This document shows positions 17,360 to 26,345 of a stretch of 35,095 nucleotides of DNA, piece by piece (the first letter of the stretch is position 1; every line of letters begins with the position of its first letter). Origin of the DNA: Firmicutes bacterium HGW-Firmicutes-8 (GTDB lineage Bacteria; Bacillota; Thermincolia; Thermincolales; UBA2595); the NCBI GenBank assembly GCA_002840165.1, contig PGZN01000023.1, positions 1 through 35,095 on the forward strand, given 5' to 3'. Both the position numbers and the translations under genes were made by a program. The notes below the pieces were generated by a model, which saw only the letters and a list, made by a program, of their open reading frames with translations, was not told the DNA's origin and ran no database searches.

Positions 17360-17737
17360 ATGAATATGGACCTTCAAGGAATACTGTTGCCTGTTTGTTA
17401 AGAAGCTTTAGTTGAATCAAATCCTAGCTCTTTACCAAAATCTCGTTTGGGTAAATGGGCTGTCATCATGATGATCTTAAACTGTGCTTTGTTTGTAGTT
17501 GGCTCTGTGCTTCCATGGAAACCCAGTTACTCAGGTTTTGAGATTGTTATTCAGAATCCATTACAAGCGGTCATAACCATCCTTATGCTTGCTGTTGGTA
17601 TCGCAACTTTCAGTATGGCTTTGATTTCGGTTATCAAGAATAAGGAACGTTCGATATTGGCCTTTTTGGCCATACTATTAGGGCTTTATAGTATTCTTGG
17701 TTTTTTCGGCTCCATTGCATCCGTGTTTTTCGCTTAA
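17360..17737 (+). pseudogene. Small membrane protein with an in-frame stop near its 5' end
   Basis: From ATG 17360, which has GGGAGA about 10 nt upstream, the frame reads MNMDLQGILLPVC and hits TAA at 17399. The same frame continues open to 17737. The remaining part can start only at TTG 17447, with no ribosome site, giving 96 aa: about three hydrophobic segments (6-24, 35-60 and 70-94) and a LPWKPSYSGFE loop. I do not recognise a family. Either the first 13 codons are unrelated, or the gene is interrupted by a nonsense mutation. It stands alone. Confidence 0.5.
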
Positions 17738-17858
17738 ATCCATAAGGGATTACTACCTATCCTAAACTGTCCAGGAATTTTTGAAATAATAGTACGTAAT
17801 CTTTATTAATTCTGAAGTAAAGGGAATCAATAGGATGTAATGTAGCCGCTTGTATTGA

Positions 17859-19061
17859 ATGGCAAAAAAAGTTATAATCAGTTTAAACAATTGCCATGCA
17901 AAAAAAATGAACGGAACCTCCCTGGCCATCGATTCAGCTAACCCTAAAGTTGTACCCGTAGCTGTGAACGGGCGGACGATGGTTCCGCTCCGGTTTGTCG
18001 CGGAATCGTTGGGTATTGATGTACAATACGATGATGCCACAAGAAAAATTACGCTCCAGAAGAGTTCGTGGATTATCTCTACAATGGACAGCACCGGGAA
18101 TGTTGGTTCGCATACGTCTATCGCAGTGGATGCGAATGAGAAAGTTCATATAAGCTATATTGATTCGACAAATGGAAAACTCAAATATAAGACAAATGTA
18201 TCAGGAAGCTGGGTTACCTGGATAGTAGGCAGTGCAAGCGACCACGCCACCAGCATCGCCGCAGATGCCAATGGCAAGTGTCACATCGTTTATGGTGGCA
18301 CAAACGGTGACTTAAAATATGCTACGAATGCCACGAGTGATAGTGGGCTGGCTACAACAATAGAGACCGGAGTCTGGTGGGGACTATTCGGGGATGGGGG
18401 TATCGCCATTGATTCAAACAGCAATCCTCATATAACCTACTTCAAGGGGGTTGGCTTGCTTAAATACGCCACAAAAGCTTCAGGCGACTGGTCGACTTCC
18501 GTAGTAATGAATAGTAAAAATGGTGCATTGCCAGGATATTGCGCTTCCATCGGACTAGATTCCAACAATAAAATCCATATCAGCTATTATGACTATGCTG
18601 TACCTGACAGCATAAAATACGTTACTAACGCGTCCGGCTCGTGGGTCGAGACAACAATAGCCACGATAAGCCTGGCTGCAGGTTGGAGCACCTCTCTGGC
18701 TGTTGATTCGAATGACAAGATTCATATTTCATACTATAATTTTGGAAATGATGAACTTAAATATGCATCCAATGCCTCAGGCACATGGCAGACCGAGATT
18801 GTGGATAAAAGTTCTGGTAACGTCTTCAATGCCTCCCTTGCTATTGACAAGACAAATGGCAACCAGGTTCATATGGTTTACGGCTCCGCTTCCGGATTTA
18901 TGTACGCGAGAAAGTCGGCTGGTACATGGCAGATATCTAAAATAGATGAAGATTGGACTGGTGGATCCAACTCTATTGCCATAGGCACAAACTCAATTCA
19001 TATCAGCTACCAGGACGGATTTAACAATAACCTTAAATATGCATGGAAACCATTATTTTAA
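17859..19061 (+). CDS. Seven-repeat beta-propeller protein with truncated copper-amine-oxidase-like N-domain
   Basis: About 400 aa. Residues 35-68 (VNGRTMVPLRFVAESLGIDV...TRKITL) are the second half of a copper amine oxidase-like N-domain, a cell-surface module common in Clostridia. The signal peptide and first strands are missing. Seven repeats of about 45-50 residues follow, each with SIAxDxNxKxHISY and LKYATNASGSW-like blocks; the count fits a seven-bladed propeller. ATG 17859 comes straight after an in-frame TGA and has no ribosome site, nor has an internal ATG at about 17906. The protein was probably secreted, and the present frame may be a 5'-truncated, poorly expressed remnant. Ligand unknown. 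Confidence 0.6.
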   Translation: MAKKVIISLNNCHAKKMNGTSLAIDSANPKVVPVAVNGRTMVPLRFVAESLGIDVQYDDATRKITLQKSSWIISTMDSTGNVGSHTSIAVDANEKVHISYIDSTNGKLKYKTNVSGSWVTWIVGSASDHATSIAADANGKCHIVYGGTNGDLKYATNATSDSGLATTIETGVWWGLFGDGGIAIDSNSNPHITYFKGVGLLKYATKASGDWSTSVVMNSKNGALPGYCASIGLDSNNKIHISYYDYAVPDSIKYVTNASGSWVETTIATISLAAGWSTSLAVDSNDKIHISYYNFGNDELKYASNASGTWQTEIVDKSSGNVFNASLAIDKTNGNQVHMVYGSASGFMYARKSAGTWQISKIDEDWTGGSNSIAIGTNSIHISYQDGFNNNLKYAWKPLF

Positions 19062-19181
19062 GATATAGCCTCTAACCCTGTTATAGTTTCAAATCTTGTT
19101 CTTATGGCGTAGCAGAATAAGTGCCAGGCACGACGTTTAGACGGTTATTCAATTTCTGCTTAAAAAGGGAGGAAAATAATC

Positions 19182-20123
19182 ATGACCAACCCAATTGTAA
19201 AGCGCTATAAAGACAATCCTATATTAACAAAAAAAGATATACCTTATCCTGTACATACTGTGCACAATGCAGGTATAGCTAAACATAACGGTATATATTA
19301 CATGCTTTTTAGGTCACACCTGGATACCGGCCGCTCTATAATCGGTTTAGCTGAGAGTAATGACGGATATAAATTCAAAGCACATGATAAGCCATTTCTT
19401 ATCCCTTCAAAAGATGGATTTTTCAAAGAATACGAAGCACATGGTATTGAAGATCCTCGTATTGCTTGTATAGAAGGTGAATATTATATAACATATAGTG
19501 CTTACTCAAAGCACGGAGTAAGAATAGGACTGGCAAAAACCAAAGATTTTAAATCAATTAAAAAAATATCCATGATTACCGAAGCTGACTATCGAAATGT
19601 CGTCCTTTTCCCCAAAAAAATAAACGGAAGATATGTAAGATTGGATAGACCACACTCTGAAATCTCACCCTGGTCAATATGGATTAGTTATTCAAAGGAT
19701 TTAATTTACTGGGGGGAATCTGAACTAATTATGAAACCTGAGCCTTATCATTGGGATGAAATGAAAATCGGTCCAGGTGCAACTCCTATAGAAACAGATA
19801 AAGGATGGCTATCAATATACCATGGTGTTTTCCCTACTATGTGTGGTTCAGTTTACAGATTAGGTGTTGCCTTGCACGATCTTGAAAACCCTGCTAGAAT
19901 ACTTGGCGTTAGTGATAGTTGGATTTTACAACCTGAAGATCCATGGGAAGTAACCGGCTACGTTAATAATGTTGTTTTTACATGTGGCGCTATTGCTGAA
20001 AATGACGGTACAGTTAAAATATATTGGGGAGGCGCTGATTCCGTTATGTGTGTAGGAACCGCCCAAATTGATGATCTCATAAACTGCTGCCTAAATAATA
20101 GTAGGCAACCTATTCCCTTTTAA
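19182..20123 (+). CDS. GH130 family beta-mannoside phosphorylase-like enzyme
   Basis: 313 aa, a five-bladed propeller family. GIEDPR holds the expected catalytic Asp91. Other family blocks are HNAGIAKHNGIYYMLFRS, RLDRP, KIGPGATPIET and YHGVF. GH130 enzymes phosphorolyse or hydrolyse beta-mannosidic linkages in the cytoplasm; the sugar unit here is not readable. GGGAGG lies 9 nt before ATG. The gene ends 5 nt from the end of a convergent GT4 gene, a frequent neighbour pairing of GH130 with glycosyltransferases. Confidence 0.9.
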   Translation: MTNPIVKRYKDNPILTKKDIPYPVHTVHNAGIAKHNGIYYMLFRSHLDTGRSIIGLAESNDGYKFKAHDKPFLIPSKDGFFKEYEAHGIEDPRIACIEGEYYITYSAYSKHGVRIGLAKTKDFKSIKKISMITEADYRNVVLFPKKINGRYVRLDRPHSEISPWSIWISYSKDLIYWGESELIMKPEPYHWDEMKIGPGATPIETDKGWLSIYHGVFPTMCGSVYRLGVALHDLENPARILGVSDSWILQPEDPWEVTGYVNNVVFTCGAIAENDGTVKIYWGGADSVMCVGTAQIDDLINCCLNNSRQPIPF

Positions 20124-20128
20124 ACTAA

Positions 20129-21136
20129 TTATTTATTTAATATTTCCTTATACACTTCTATATACTCTTTTACCATTTTCTCTTGCGAAAATCTTTTTAC
20201 AACTGTCTCACGGCATAATTTTCTTGAAATATTCTCTATATCTTTTAACCTTTGAGACATTTCTTCTATATTTGATACAATAAAACCATTCTTGCCATTT
20301 TGAATAATCTCAGGCATAGAACCTTTCCCAAATGCAAGTACAGGCGTACCACATGCCATTGATTCAACAACACTTAACCCAAAAGGTTCACTAAAATTAA
20401 TTGGATGTAGCAATGCGTACGCATTTCTTAAAACAGAATCTCTTTCTTGAGGTCCAACAGAACCGATATAAGTAATATCATCATTCAAGTAAGGCTTAAC
20501 ATATTCCTCATAATACATCTTATCCTGAATAATCCCTGCAATAACTAACTTCATTTCTGCCCTTTTTGCGACCTGTATAGCTTCCCGGGTACCTTTATCA
20601 GGATGTATTCTCCCGAAATAAAGCAAATAATCCGCTTTATCTTCATTTAAGGTAAAATTATCAATATCTATACCATGATATACAGTCCTTATATAATCAA
20701 GGTCTGAGCTCCTATCAGCGTCACTTATTGAAACATAATGGGTTGTTTCATTATATTTCTTATAAACAGGCATAATCTTCGGGGAAGAAAAACCATGAAT
20801 TGTTGTAACCATTGGAGTCTTTATTAATCCACTATAAGTCAAAGGCAAAAAATCATAGTTATTATGTATAATATCAAATTCGTCTGCCTGCTCCATTATT
20901 TCTGATATATGAAGGCATTCCCAAACTTTAGCATCTGTGTTTTTATCCTCCTCGTAAGGTGCTTTACATATACTTCTTAACTTAGCCGACGTTAATGAAT
21001 CACCGGTTGCAAATAATGTAACATCTATTTTTTCCTTAACAAGTCCCTCTGTAAGTAGTGATACTACTCTCTCCCATGGACCATAGTGTCTTGGTGGTGT
21101 TCTCCAAGCAATTGGTGAAAGTATTGCAACTCTCAT
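20129..21136 (-). CDS. GT4 family glycosyltransferase
   Basis: 335 aa from ATG 21136, which has GGAGGT 10 nt upstream; the frame is open to 21175, but the extra 13 residues (MIKKNKDVEVIFN) lack a site. It starts MRVAILSPIAWRTPPRHYGPWERVV, a GT-B acceptor domain. The donor half has LLYFGRIHPDKG and the EX7E motif in SEPFGLSVVESMACGTPV. The product is uncertain; with GH130 beside it, mannosylated oligosaccharide metabolism is plausible. Fragments of this gene (20218-20253 and 20327-20417) recur at 25472-25597. Confidence 0.88.
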   Translation of the reverse strand: MRVAILSPIAWRTPPRHYGPWERVVSLLTEGLVKEKIDVTLFATGDSLTSAKLRSICKAPYEEDKNTDAKVWECLHISEIMEQADEFDIIHNNYDFLPLTYSGLIKTPMVTTIHGFSSPKIMPVYKKYNETTHYVSISDADRSSDLDYIRTVYHGIDIDNFTLNEDKADYLLYFGRIHPDKGTREAIQVAKRAEMKLVIAGIIQDKMYYEEYVKPYLNDDITYIGSVGPQERDSVLRNAYALLHPINFSEPFGLSVVESMACGTPVLAFGKGSMPEIIQNGKNGFIVSNIEEMSQRLKDIENISRKLCRETVVKRFSQEKMVKEYIEVYKEILNK

Positions 21137-21276
21137 ATTGAAAATTACCTCCACATCTTTATTTTTTTTAATCAATACAGTCTAAATAAATAATTTATTC
21201 CTTTAAATTTAGACTTAAACAATATAATGCTATTATATACAAATTAAAAAATTAAAGCAATTAACAGCTAGTGAAA

Positions 21277-21397
21277 GCACTTTAGTCTCTGCCATAGTCA
21301 AAAATTATTATTATTACTGTATTATTAATGTAAGATGTATTTATATTGCAGAGACGGTGAAGGATTCCGCGGCTCATGCTGCGCAGGAAGTATGTAA
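21277..21397 (+). repeat. Decayed copy A: promoter fragment fused to an internal piece of the LEA-like gene
   Basis: 21277-21347 matches the promoter region 25598-25704, except that it lacks the tandem operator and -35 segment, as if deleted between AATTATT direct repeats. 21348-21397 matches 26132-26181, inside the LEA-like gene, at 49 of 50 positions. The antitoxin-like gene between them in copy B is missing here. Confidence 0.85.
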
Positions 21398-21613
21398 GGA
21401 ATACTGGAACCAGGTGAACAGAATAATAATGGAAATTAGATCATAAGTTCATGGGGCTGGGCCAAGTATGGCAGCAGGATTATTATCATACCTGTGGGAC
21501 AGTAATATGTTCTACAGGTATTTTTATATATTTTTAGAATATTAACTGGGAACCTGCAATGCCATAGAGCTATCAAACAGATGCTTATAAGGCTTAAATG
21601 GAGGTAACTAACT
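21398..21613 (+). other. Leader region of the P-type ATPase gene, nothing recognised
   Basis: This stretch holds no gene. A hairpin at 21488-21521 (ATACCTGT/ACAGGTAT) is followed by TTTTATATATTTTT and could be a terminator or attenuator. Downstream, 21547-21605 shows no riboswitch consensus I can identify. The ATPase ribosome site GGAGGT is at 21600-21605. Confidence 0.45.
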
Positions 21614-24157
21614 ATGACAGACCGGAAAAAAATTACCGCAGCGCAAGGACTTACAAGTACACAAGCAAAAGAACTTCAAGCGCAATTTGGTAAAAATGAA
21701 TTAACTCCTGAAAAAAAGGAAAGCTTTATTCACAAAATTTTAGAAGTAGTATCTGAGCCTATGTTTTTGCTGCTTATTATAGCAGCCGTTGTCTATTTTA
21801 TATTAGGTGAACCGCGAGACGGAGCAATAATGCTTGTTTTTGTTCTTGCCATTATCAGTATTGATGTAATACAGGAATGGAAAACGGATAAGACCTTAAA
21901 AGCGCTTAAAGATTTATCCGCACCTCATATAAAGGTTATTCGTGATGGAGAAGAAAAGATTATTAATAGTGCGGATTTAGTTCCCGGAGATTTGATGCTG
22001 GTAGCCGAGGGAGTAAAAATACCTGCCGACGGTGAGGTTGTAAAGTGCAACGACCTTTGTGTTGATGAATCCTCTTTAACTGGAGAAGCTGAGGGCGTTT
22101 GGAAAATAACCGTAAAAAATGCCAATTCTGATCATAAGGATTATTGGAGAAACGATTATTGCTATGCAGGAACCTTAGTTACACAAGGAAGTGCGACAAT
22201 ATTAGTAGATAAAATCGGCTTAGTGACCGAATATGGTAAAATAGGAATGAATGTTGCGTCAGCACCGGAAAGTCCTACCCCTCTTCAAAACCAAACCGGC
22301 AAGCTTATCAAGCTTTGTGCCGGTATTGCCGCAGTGCTTTTTGCTCTTGTAAGCGGAATAACTTACCTAAACATTCCTGACCATATTTTTAAGGATAGAA
22401 TCATCGAGAGTATTTTATCCGGCATTACCCTTGCAATGGCAATGATACCAGAGGAATTTCCTGTTATTTTAACAGTGTTTTTATCTATGGGGGCATGGCG
22501 TTTAGCTAAAAAACAATCTCTGGTCCGAAAGCTGCCATCAGTCGAAACCCTTGGTGCTGTTTCGGTGCTTTGTGTTGATAAAACCGGTACAATTACAATG
22601 AATCAAATGACCGTTAGAGATATATGGTCAATCAATAATGATCCAAATAAACTCTGCGAAATCATGGGCATGGGCTGTGAAACTGATGCTTATGACCCTA
22701 TGGAAAAAGCAATGCTTTCTTATTGTGAAAGCCTCCATCTTTCAAAGAATTATATTTTTAGTGGTGAGCTTATAACCGAATATCCGTTTACCAATGAAGC
22801 AAAAATGATGGGGCATGTTTGGAAGCGTCAGGACAGTATTATCATTGCTGCAAAAGGCTCCCCAGAACGGATATTAACACTTTGCAGTCTATCTTCTGAT
22901 GAACGTAAATTAGCAGAAGAAAAAATAGTTGAGATGTCCCAAAAAGGGTTACGTGTTATTGCCGTAGCAGAAATGAAAGTCGATGATTTAAAAAGTATTC
23001 CTGCTTCACTACTTGATTGTAGTTTGCAATTGTGCGGTATTGTCGGGCTTGCCGATCCTCCTAGAGAATCTGTAAAGGAAGACATTAAAAATTGCACCAA
23101 AGCAGGGGTTCGGGTTGTTATGATTACGGGTGACAACGGAATTACAGCAAGCTCTATTGCAAAGCAAATCGGCATGCCAAACAGCGATAAAATTATTACA
23201 GGTGACGAGTTAAATCAAATGTCAGATGATGAGCTTAGAGAAAAGATTCGTGATGTTAGTATATTTTCCCGTGTTGTTCCTGAGCATAAAATGCGTATAG
23301 TAAAAGCATTCAAGGAAAATGGAGCGGTTGTAGCTATGACAGGTGATGGAGTAAATGACGCCCCAGCCCTTAAATATGCTGATATTGGAATAGCAATGGG
23401 TAAGCGTGGTTCTGAGGTATCAAGGGAAGCCGCAGATCTAATACTTTTAGATGACAATTTTTCAACCATTGTTGATACTATTAAAGACGGAAGACGAATT
23501 TATGATAATATTAGAAAAGCGATTGGATATGTTTTCACCATTCATATCCCCATTGCTTTTGCTTCTCTTTTTGCTCCCCTTCTTGGCATTAATCCTGCAT
23601 GGTTGATGTTACTTCCTCTGCATGTCGTGCTGCTTGAATTAGTAATAGACCCTACCTGCTCTATTGTTTTAGAACGTCAACCTGCTGAAAAGGATATAAT
23701 GGAGCGTGCACCCAGAGATCCCAATGAGAAATTATTAACAGTAAAAACGCTTACAAAAAGTATCCTGCAAGGACTTGTAATTTTTGCAGCATCATTCGGG
23801 ACTTATTTCACTATGCTGCAAAATAATGCTGAAACTGCTGCTGTTGCCCGTACAATGGGTTTAGCAATAATCCTGTTGTCAAATGCACTGCTGGTTCATG
23901 TTAATAGCTCAAATTCCGATTTTGCTTTTAGGTCTTTTATAAGGATGATAAAAGATAAGGTTATGTGGGCTGTAAGTATCGGAACTATTATAGGACTGCT
24001 TGTTATGCTCTATTCTCCGCTAAATACTTTCATAAAATTAGTACCATTATCTGTGAAGCAATTGTTATTAGTCTGTGGGATATCATTTATAGCTGTTATG
24101 TGGTATGAGCTTGTGAAGCTTGTTAAATATTTAAGAAACAGGACAAAGCACAATTGA
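21614..24157 (+). CDS. P-type cation-transporting ATPase (Ca2+-ATPase-like, P2 type)
   Basis: 847 aa. The N-terminal cation-ATPase domain is at 5-45. The actuator motif SSLTGEA is at 153-159. Transmembrane helix 4 has the PEEFP ion-site motif at 279-283. The phosphorylation motif is DKTGT with Asp322, and the hinge motif is GDGVNDAP at 577-584. PEEFP rather than PEGLP is common in a clade of bacterial Ca2+ or unassigned P2 pumps. The C-terminus has about six hydrophobic helices. It would pump cations out of the cytoplasm; the ion is not certain. GGAGGT lies 8 nt before ATG. The gene is monocistronic in this setting. Confidence 0.92.
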   Translation: MTDRKKITAAQGLTSTQAKELQAQFGKNELTPEKKESFIHKILEVVSEPMFLLLIIAAVVYFILGEPRDGAIMLVFVLAIISIDVIQEWKTDKTLKALKDLSAPHIKVIRDGEEKIINSADLVPGDLMLVAEGVKIPADGEVVKCNDLCVDESSLTGEAEGVWKITVKNANSDHKDYWRNDYCYAGTLVTQGSATILVDKIGLVTEYGKIGMNVASAPESPTPLQNQTGKLIKLCAGIAAVLFALVSGITYLNIPDHIFKDRIIESILSGITLAMAMIPEEFPVILTVFLSMGAWRLAKKQSLVRKLPSVETLGAVSVLCVDKTGTITMNQMTVRDIWSINNDPNKLCEIMGMGCETDAYDPMEKAMLSYCESLHLSKNYIFSGELITEYPFTNEAKMMGHVWKRQDSIIIAAKGSPERILTLCSLSSDERKLAEEKIVEMSQKGLRVIAVAEMKVDDLKSIPASLLDCSLQLCGIVGLADPPRESVKEDIKNCTKAGVRVVMITGDNGITASSIAKQIGMPNSDKIITGDELNQMSDDELREKIRDVSIFSRVVPEHKMRIVKAFKENGAVVAMTGDGVNDAPALKYADIGIAMGKRGSEVSREAADLILLDDNFSTIVDTIKDGRRIYDNIRKAIGYVFTIHIPIAFASLFAPLLGINPAWLMLLPLHVVLLELVIDPTCSIVLERQPAEKDIMERAPRDPNEKLLTVKTLTKSILQGLVIFAASFGTYFTMLQNNAETAAVARTMGLAIILLSNALLVHVNSSNSDFAFRSFIRMIKDKVMWAVSIGTIIGLLVMLYSPLNTFIKLVPLSVKQLLLVCGISFIAVMWYELVKLVKYLRNRTKHN

Positions 24158-24258
24158 TATTTTGGAGGGAATCACTCAATTGTTCATGTATTTCTCAGTG
24201 AGGCGCGATGTTTTTGTAAGAAAGGGTATTTATTCACATATCAAAAGGGGGTGATTGC

Positions 24259-25406
24259 ATGGCAAGATTGACAAGAATGATTAATGATGGTTCATTTAAG
24301 CCGGATAATAATATTTCCCGGGCAGAATTTATGGCCCTGGTCAATGGCGCCTTTGGATATAAGGATAAGGCAGTCATTGACTACAAAGATGTTTCTGCTG
24401 GTTTGCGGATACGGTTGCAGTCGCTAAGGCGGCAGGCTACATGATTAAGCGGGCTGAAGCGGTTGTGACGTTGAACAAAGCCCTGACGGCTCCACCGGTA
24501 ACTCCACCAGCTTCTGGCGGCCCAGCATTAGTCGGCGTTACAATTGATAATGCTGCAAATACAGTATCTGGTATGGATGCAACAATGGAGTTCTCTACTA
24601 ATGGAACTGATTGGACAGTATACAACGCAGTAACGCCAAACTTACCTGATTTAACAGGTACAGTAGCATTACAAGTTAGAGTAGCAGCAACAGCAACACA
24701 TGAAGCTGGAGCAGCAACAACATTCAACTTTACCCTAGGCGGGACCGCTCCAGTAAACCTTGGTACGGCTGGCAGTTATGCGATCTTGGCAAAAACAGGA
24801 ATCTCTTCCGTACCCGATTCTGTTATTACTGGAAATATAGGAGTTAGCCCAATTGATTTCACGGCCATTACTGGATTTTCTCTGACAGCGGATGCCACTA
24901 ATGTATTTTCAACTTCCGCTCAAATTACTGGAAAGGCATACGCTTCAGACTATGCTCCTCCAACTCCCAGCAATCTTACTACAGCGATAAGCAACATGGA
25001 AACAGCGTACACCGATGCTGCTGGAAGAGCTGTCAATTATACTGAACTGTATGGTGGAGACATTAGCGGTAAAACACTTACAGCTGGTGTTTATAAGTGG
25101 GGCACCGGTGTTTTAATAAATACGAATGTCACTCTCAATGGTGGGGCAAACGATGTTTGGATTTTCCAAATAGCTAAAGGAATTACCCAAGCCAGCGGCA
25201 CCAGGATTATCCTAACGGGTGGAGCACAAGCCAAGAACATCTTTTGGCAGGCAGCGGAAACCGTTGCGATTGGAACGGATGCACATTTTGAGGGAATCAT
25301 ACTGGGCATGACAGATATCACTCTGGGGACTAATGCATCGATAAATGGCCGACTGTTGGCACAGACTGCAGTCACTTTGGATAAAAGCACAGTTGTAGCT
25401 CCTTAA
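24259..25406 (+). pseudogene. SLH-domain / DUF3494 (ice-binding-like) surface protein, broken
   Basis: The 5' frame (24259-24444) starts, with a good AGGGGGTGA site, directly inside an SLH domain (INDGSFKPDNNISRAEFMALVN) and has no signal peptide. After KDVSA the expected WFADTVAVAKAAGY continues in another frame; one missing T restores it. The second SLH repeat lacks its loop (AGYM runs directly into IKRAEAVVTLNKAL). The remaining frame, listed from 24441 or earlier to 25406, has an Ig-like module (GMDATMEFSTNGTDW) and a complete DUF3494 domain from LGTAGSYAILAKTGI to the end. DUF3494 proteins bind ice in cold-adapted microbes; in anaerobes they may be adhesins. Surface display is no longer possible as written. 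Confidence 0.8.
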
Positions 25407-25436
25407 CAAAATACCAATCCATTTGTAGTAGAAGCA

Positions 25437-25475
25437 AAAAACAACCACCCTGTAAAATGCGGGGTGGTTGTTTTT
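25437..25475 (+). terminator. Intrinsic terminator after the DUF3494 gene
   Basis: A perfect 14-bp stem, AAAAACAACCACCC (25437-25450) with its complement at 25462-25475 ending in five T. It abuts the start of the GT4-derived fragment. Confidence 0.85.
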
Positions 25476-25597
25476 CTTGAAATATTCTCTATATCTTTTA
25501 ACCTTTCCCAAATGCAAGTACAGGCGTACCACATGCCATTGATTCAACAACACTTAACCCAAAAGGTTCACTAAAATTAATTGGATGTAGCAATGCG
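25472..25597. repeat. Decayed copy B: internally deleted fragments of the GT4 gene
   Basis: 25472-25507 matches 20218-20253, and the following bases to 25597 match 20327-20417. The 73-bp gap lies between two AACCTTT direct repeats (20247-20253 and 20320-20326). At 25597/25598 the sequence jumps to the equivalent of 21277. The fragment is non-coding, and near identity suggests a recent event. Confidence 0.85.
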
Positions 25598-25623
25598 GCA
25601 CTTTAGTCTCTGCCATAGTCAAA

Positions 25624-25682
25624 AATTATTCGAATAATTATTCGAATAATTTGTTGACAAATTATTATTATTAATGTATTCT
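25624..25682 (+). promoter_or_regulatory. Promoter with two overlapping palindromic operators
   Basis: The palindrome AATTATTCGAATAATT occurs at 25624-25639 and again at 25636-25651, 12 bp apart. Immediately after come TTGACA (25654-25659), a 17-bp spacer and TATTCT (25677-25682), a good sigma-A promoter for the antitoxin-like gene at 25731. The operators would place a repressor or activator against the -35. Confidence 0.75.
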
Positions 25683-25730
25683 TAATGTAAGATGTATTTA
25701 TATTAAAGAAAAAGGTCAGGGATAATTCAA

Positions 25731-26012
25731 ATGAATATTTTAACAAAAGCAATCGTCTCAAACTCTGAAATGATAAAGAATTATAAAGCCTGCAGGGAAA
25801 AGGCAGAAAGTTTCAGTAAGATATTTGTCTTGAAAAACAACCAACCGGATGCAGTATTGTTTTCTATTACTGAATATGAAAGGCTTTCAGTGTTCATTGA
25901 GTACTTGGAAAGTCTCGAAGAAAAAGATATTGCAAAGATTATTGAGTCTTTACCAATGGAAGGAAATAGGAAAAGATACTCCATTGACCATTTAAGAAAT
26001 GATATAAAATAA
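25731..26012 (+). CDS. Orphan Phd/YefM-like antitoxin, 93 aa
   Basis: The middle has the Phd/YefM-type pattern FVLKNNQPDAVLFSITEYERL, in which an exposed strand and helix support DNA binding in antitoxins. The N-terminus (LTKAIVSNSEMIKNYKACREKAES) resembles the short helix of this fold. No toxin follows; the next gene is a LEA-like protein 56 nt away. It may autoregulate through the tandem palindromes upstream. ATG 25731 has GTCAGGGAT about 8 nt upstream as a weak ribosome site. The family call is by motif only. Confidence 0.6.
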   Translation: MNILTKAIVSNSEMIKNYKACREKAESFSKIFVLKNNQPDAVLFSITEYERLSVFIEYLESLEEKDIAKIIESLPMEGNRKRYSIDHLRNDIK

Positions 26013-26068
26013 ATCGTAGCAAATGAGGTTTGAATTATTTCAAATCAATAAATAAGGAGGTTTTCATA

Positions 26069-26314
26069 ATGAATTTGAAGAAAAAAGCTGTAAAAACTGT
26101 AGAAACCATCAAGGATACAGTCCAGAAGAAGGCAGAGACGGTGAAGGATTCCGCGGCTCATGCTGCGCAGGAAGTACGTAATGTCATCAAAAACGTTAAT
26201 GGAAAAACGAAAGGTGTAAAAAAGGACATTAAGGACGGTTGCCATGAAATCATAAAGGATATTCATAAAACTGCTGAAAAAATTTCGAATAAACTTAAAA
26301 AACCTGTAAAGTGA
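26069..26314 (+). CDS. Small LEA/YtxH-like amphipathic helical protein, 81 aa
   Basis: From ATG 26069, with AAGGAGG 8 nt upstream, the product is almost entirely Lys, Glu, Ala, Val and Thr in an 11-residue-like periodicity (KKKAVKTVETIKDTVQKKAE). This resembles group 3 LEA or YtxH-type stress proteins. It has no Cys or membrane segment, and lysine content is very high. An upstream frame from 26030 lacks a site. An internal 50-nt piece is duplicated at 21348-21397. A role in dehydration or membrane protection is speculation. Confidence 0.6.
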   Translation: MNLKKKAVKTVETIKDTVQKKAETVKDSAAHAAQEVRNVIKNVNGKTKGVKKDIKDGCHEIIKDIHKTAEKISNKLKKPVK

Positions 26315-26345
26315 GGAACACACTATGAATTACTGGATCTGAAGT

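Noticed and set aside
19121..19131. GTGCCAGGCAC palindrome before the GH130 gene
   Set aside because: A single 11-bp dyad with no U-tract. It may be a scrap of an insertion element, but nothing else supports that.
21398..21613. Riboswitch upstream of the P-type ATPase
   Set aside because: A hairpin with a U-rich tail is present, but I could not match yybP-ykoY, M-box or other metal riboswitch cores. A covariance search is needed; until then unsupported.
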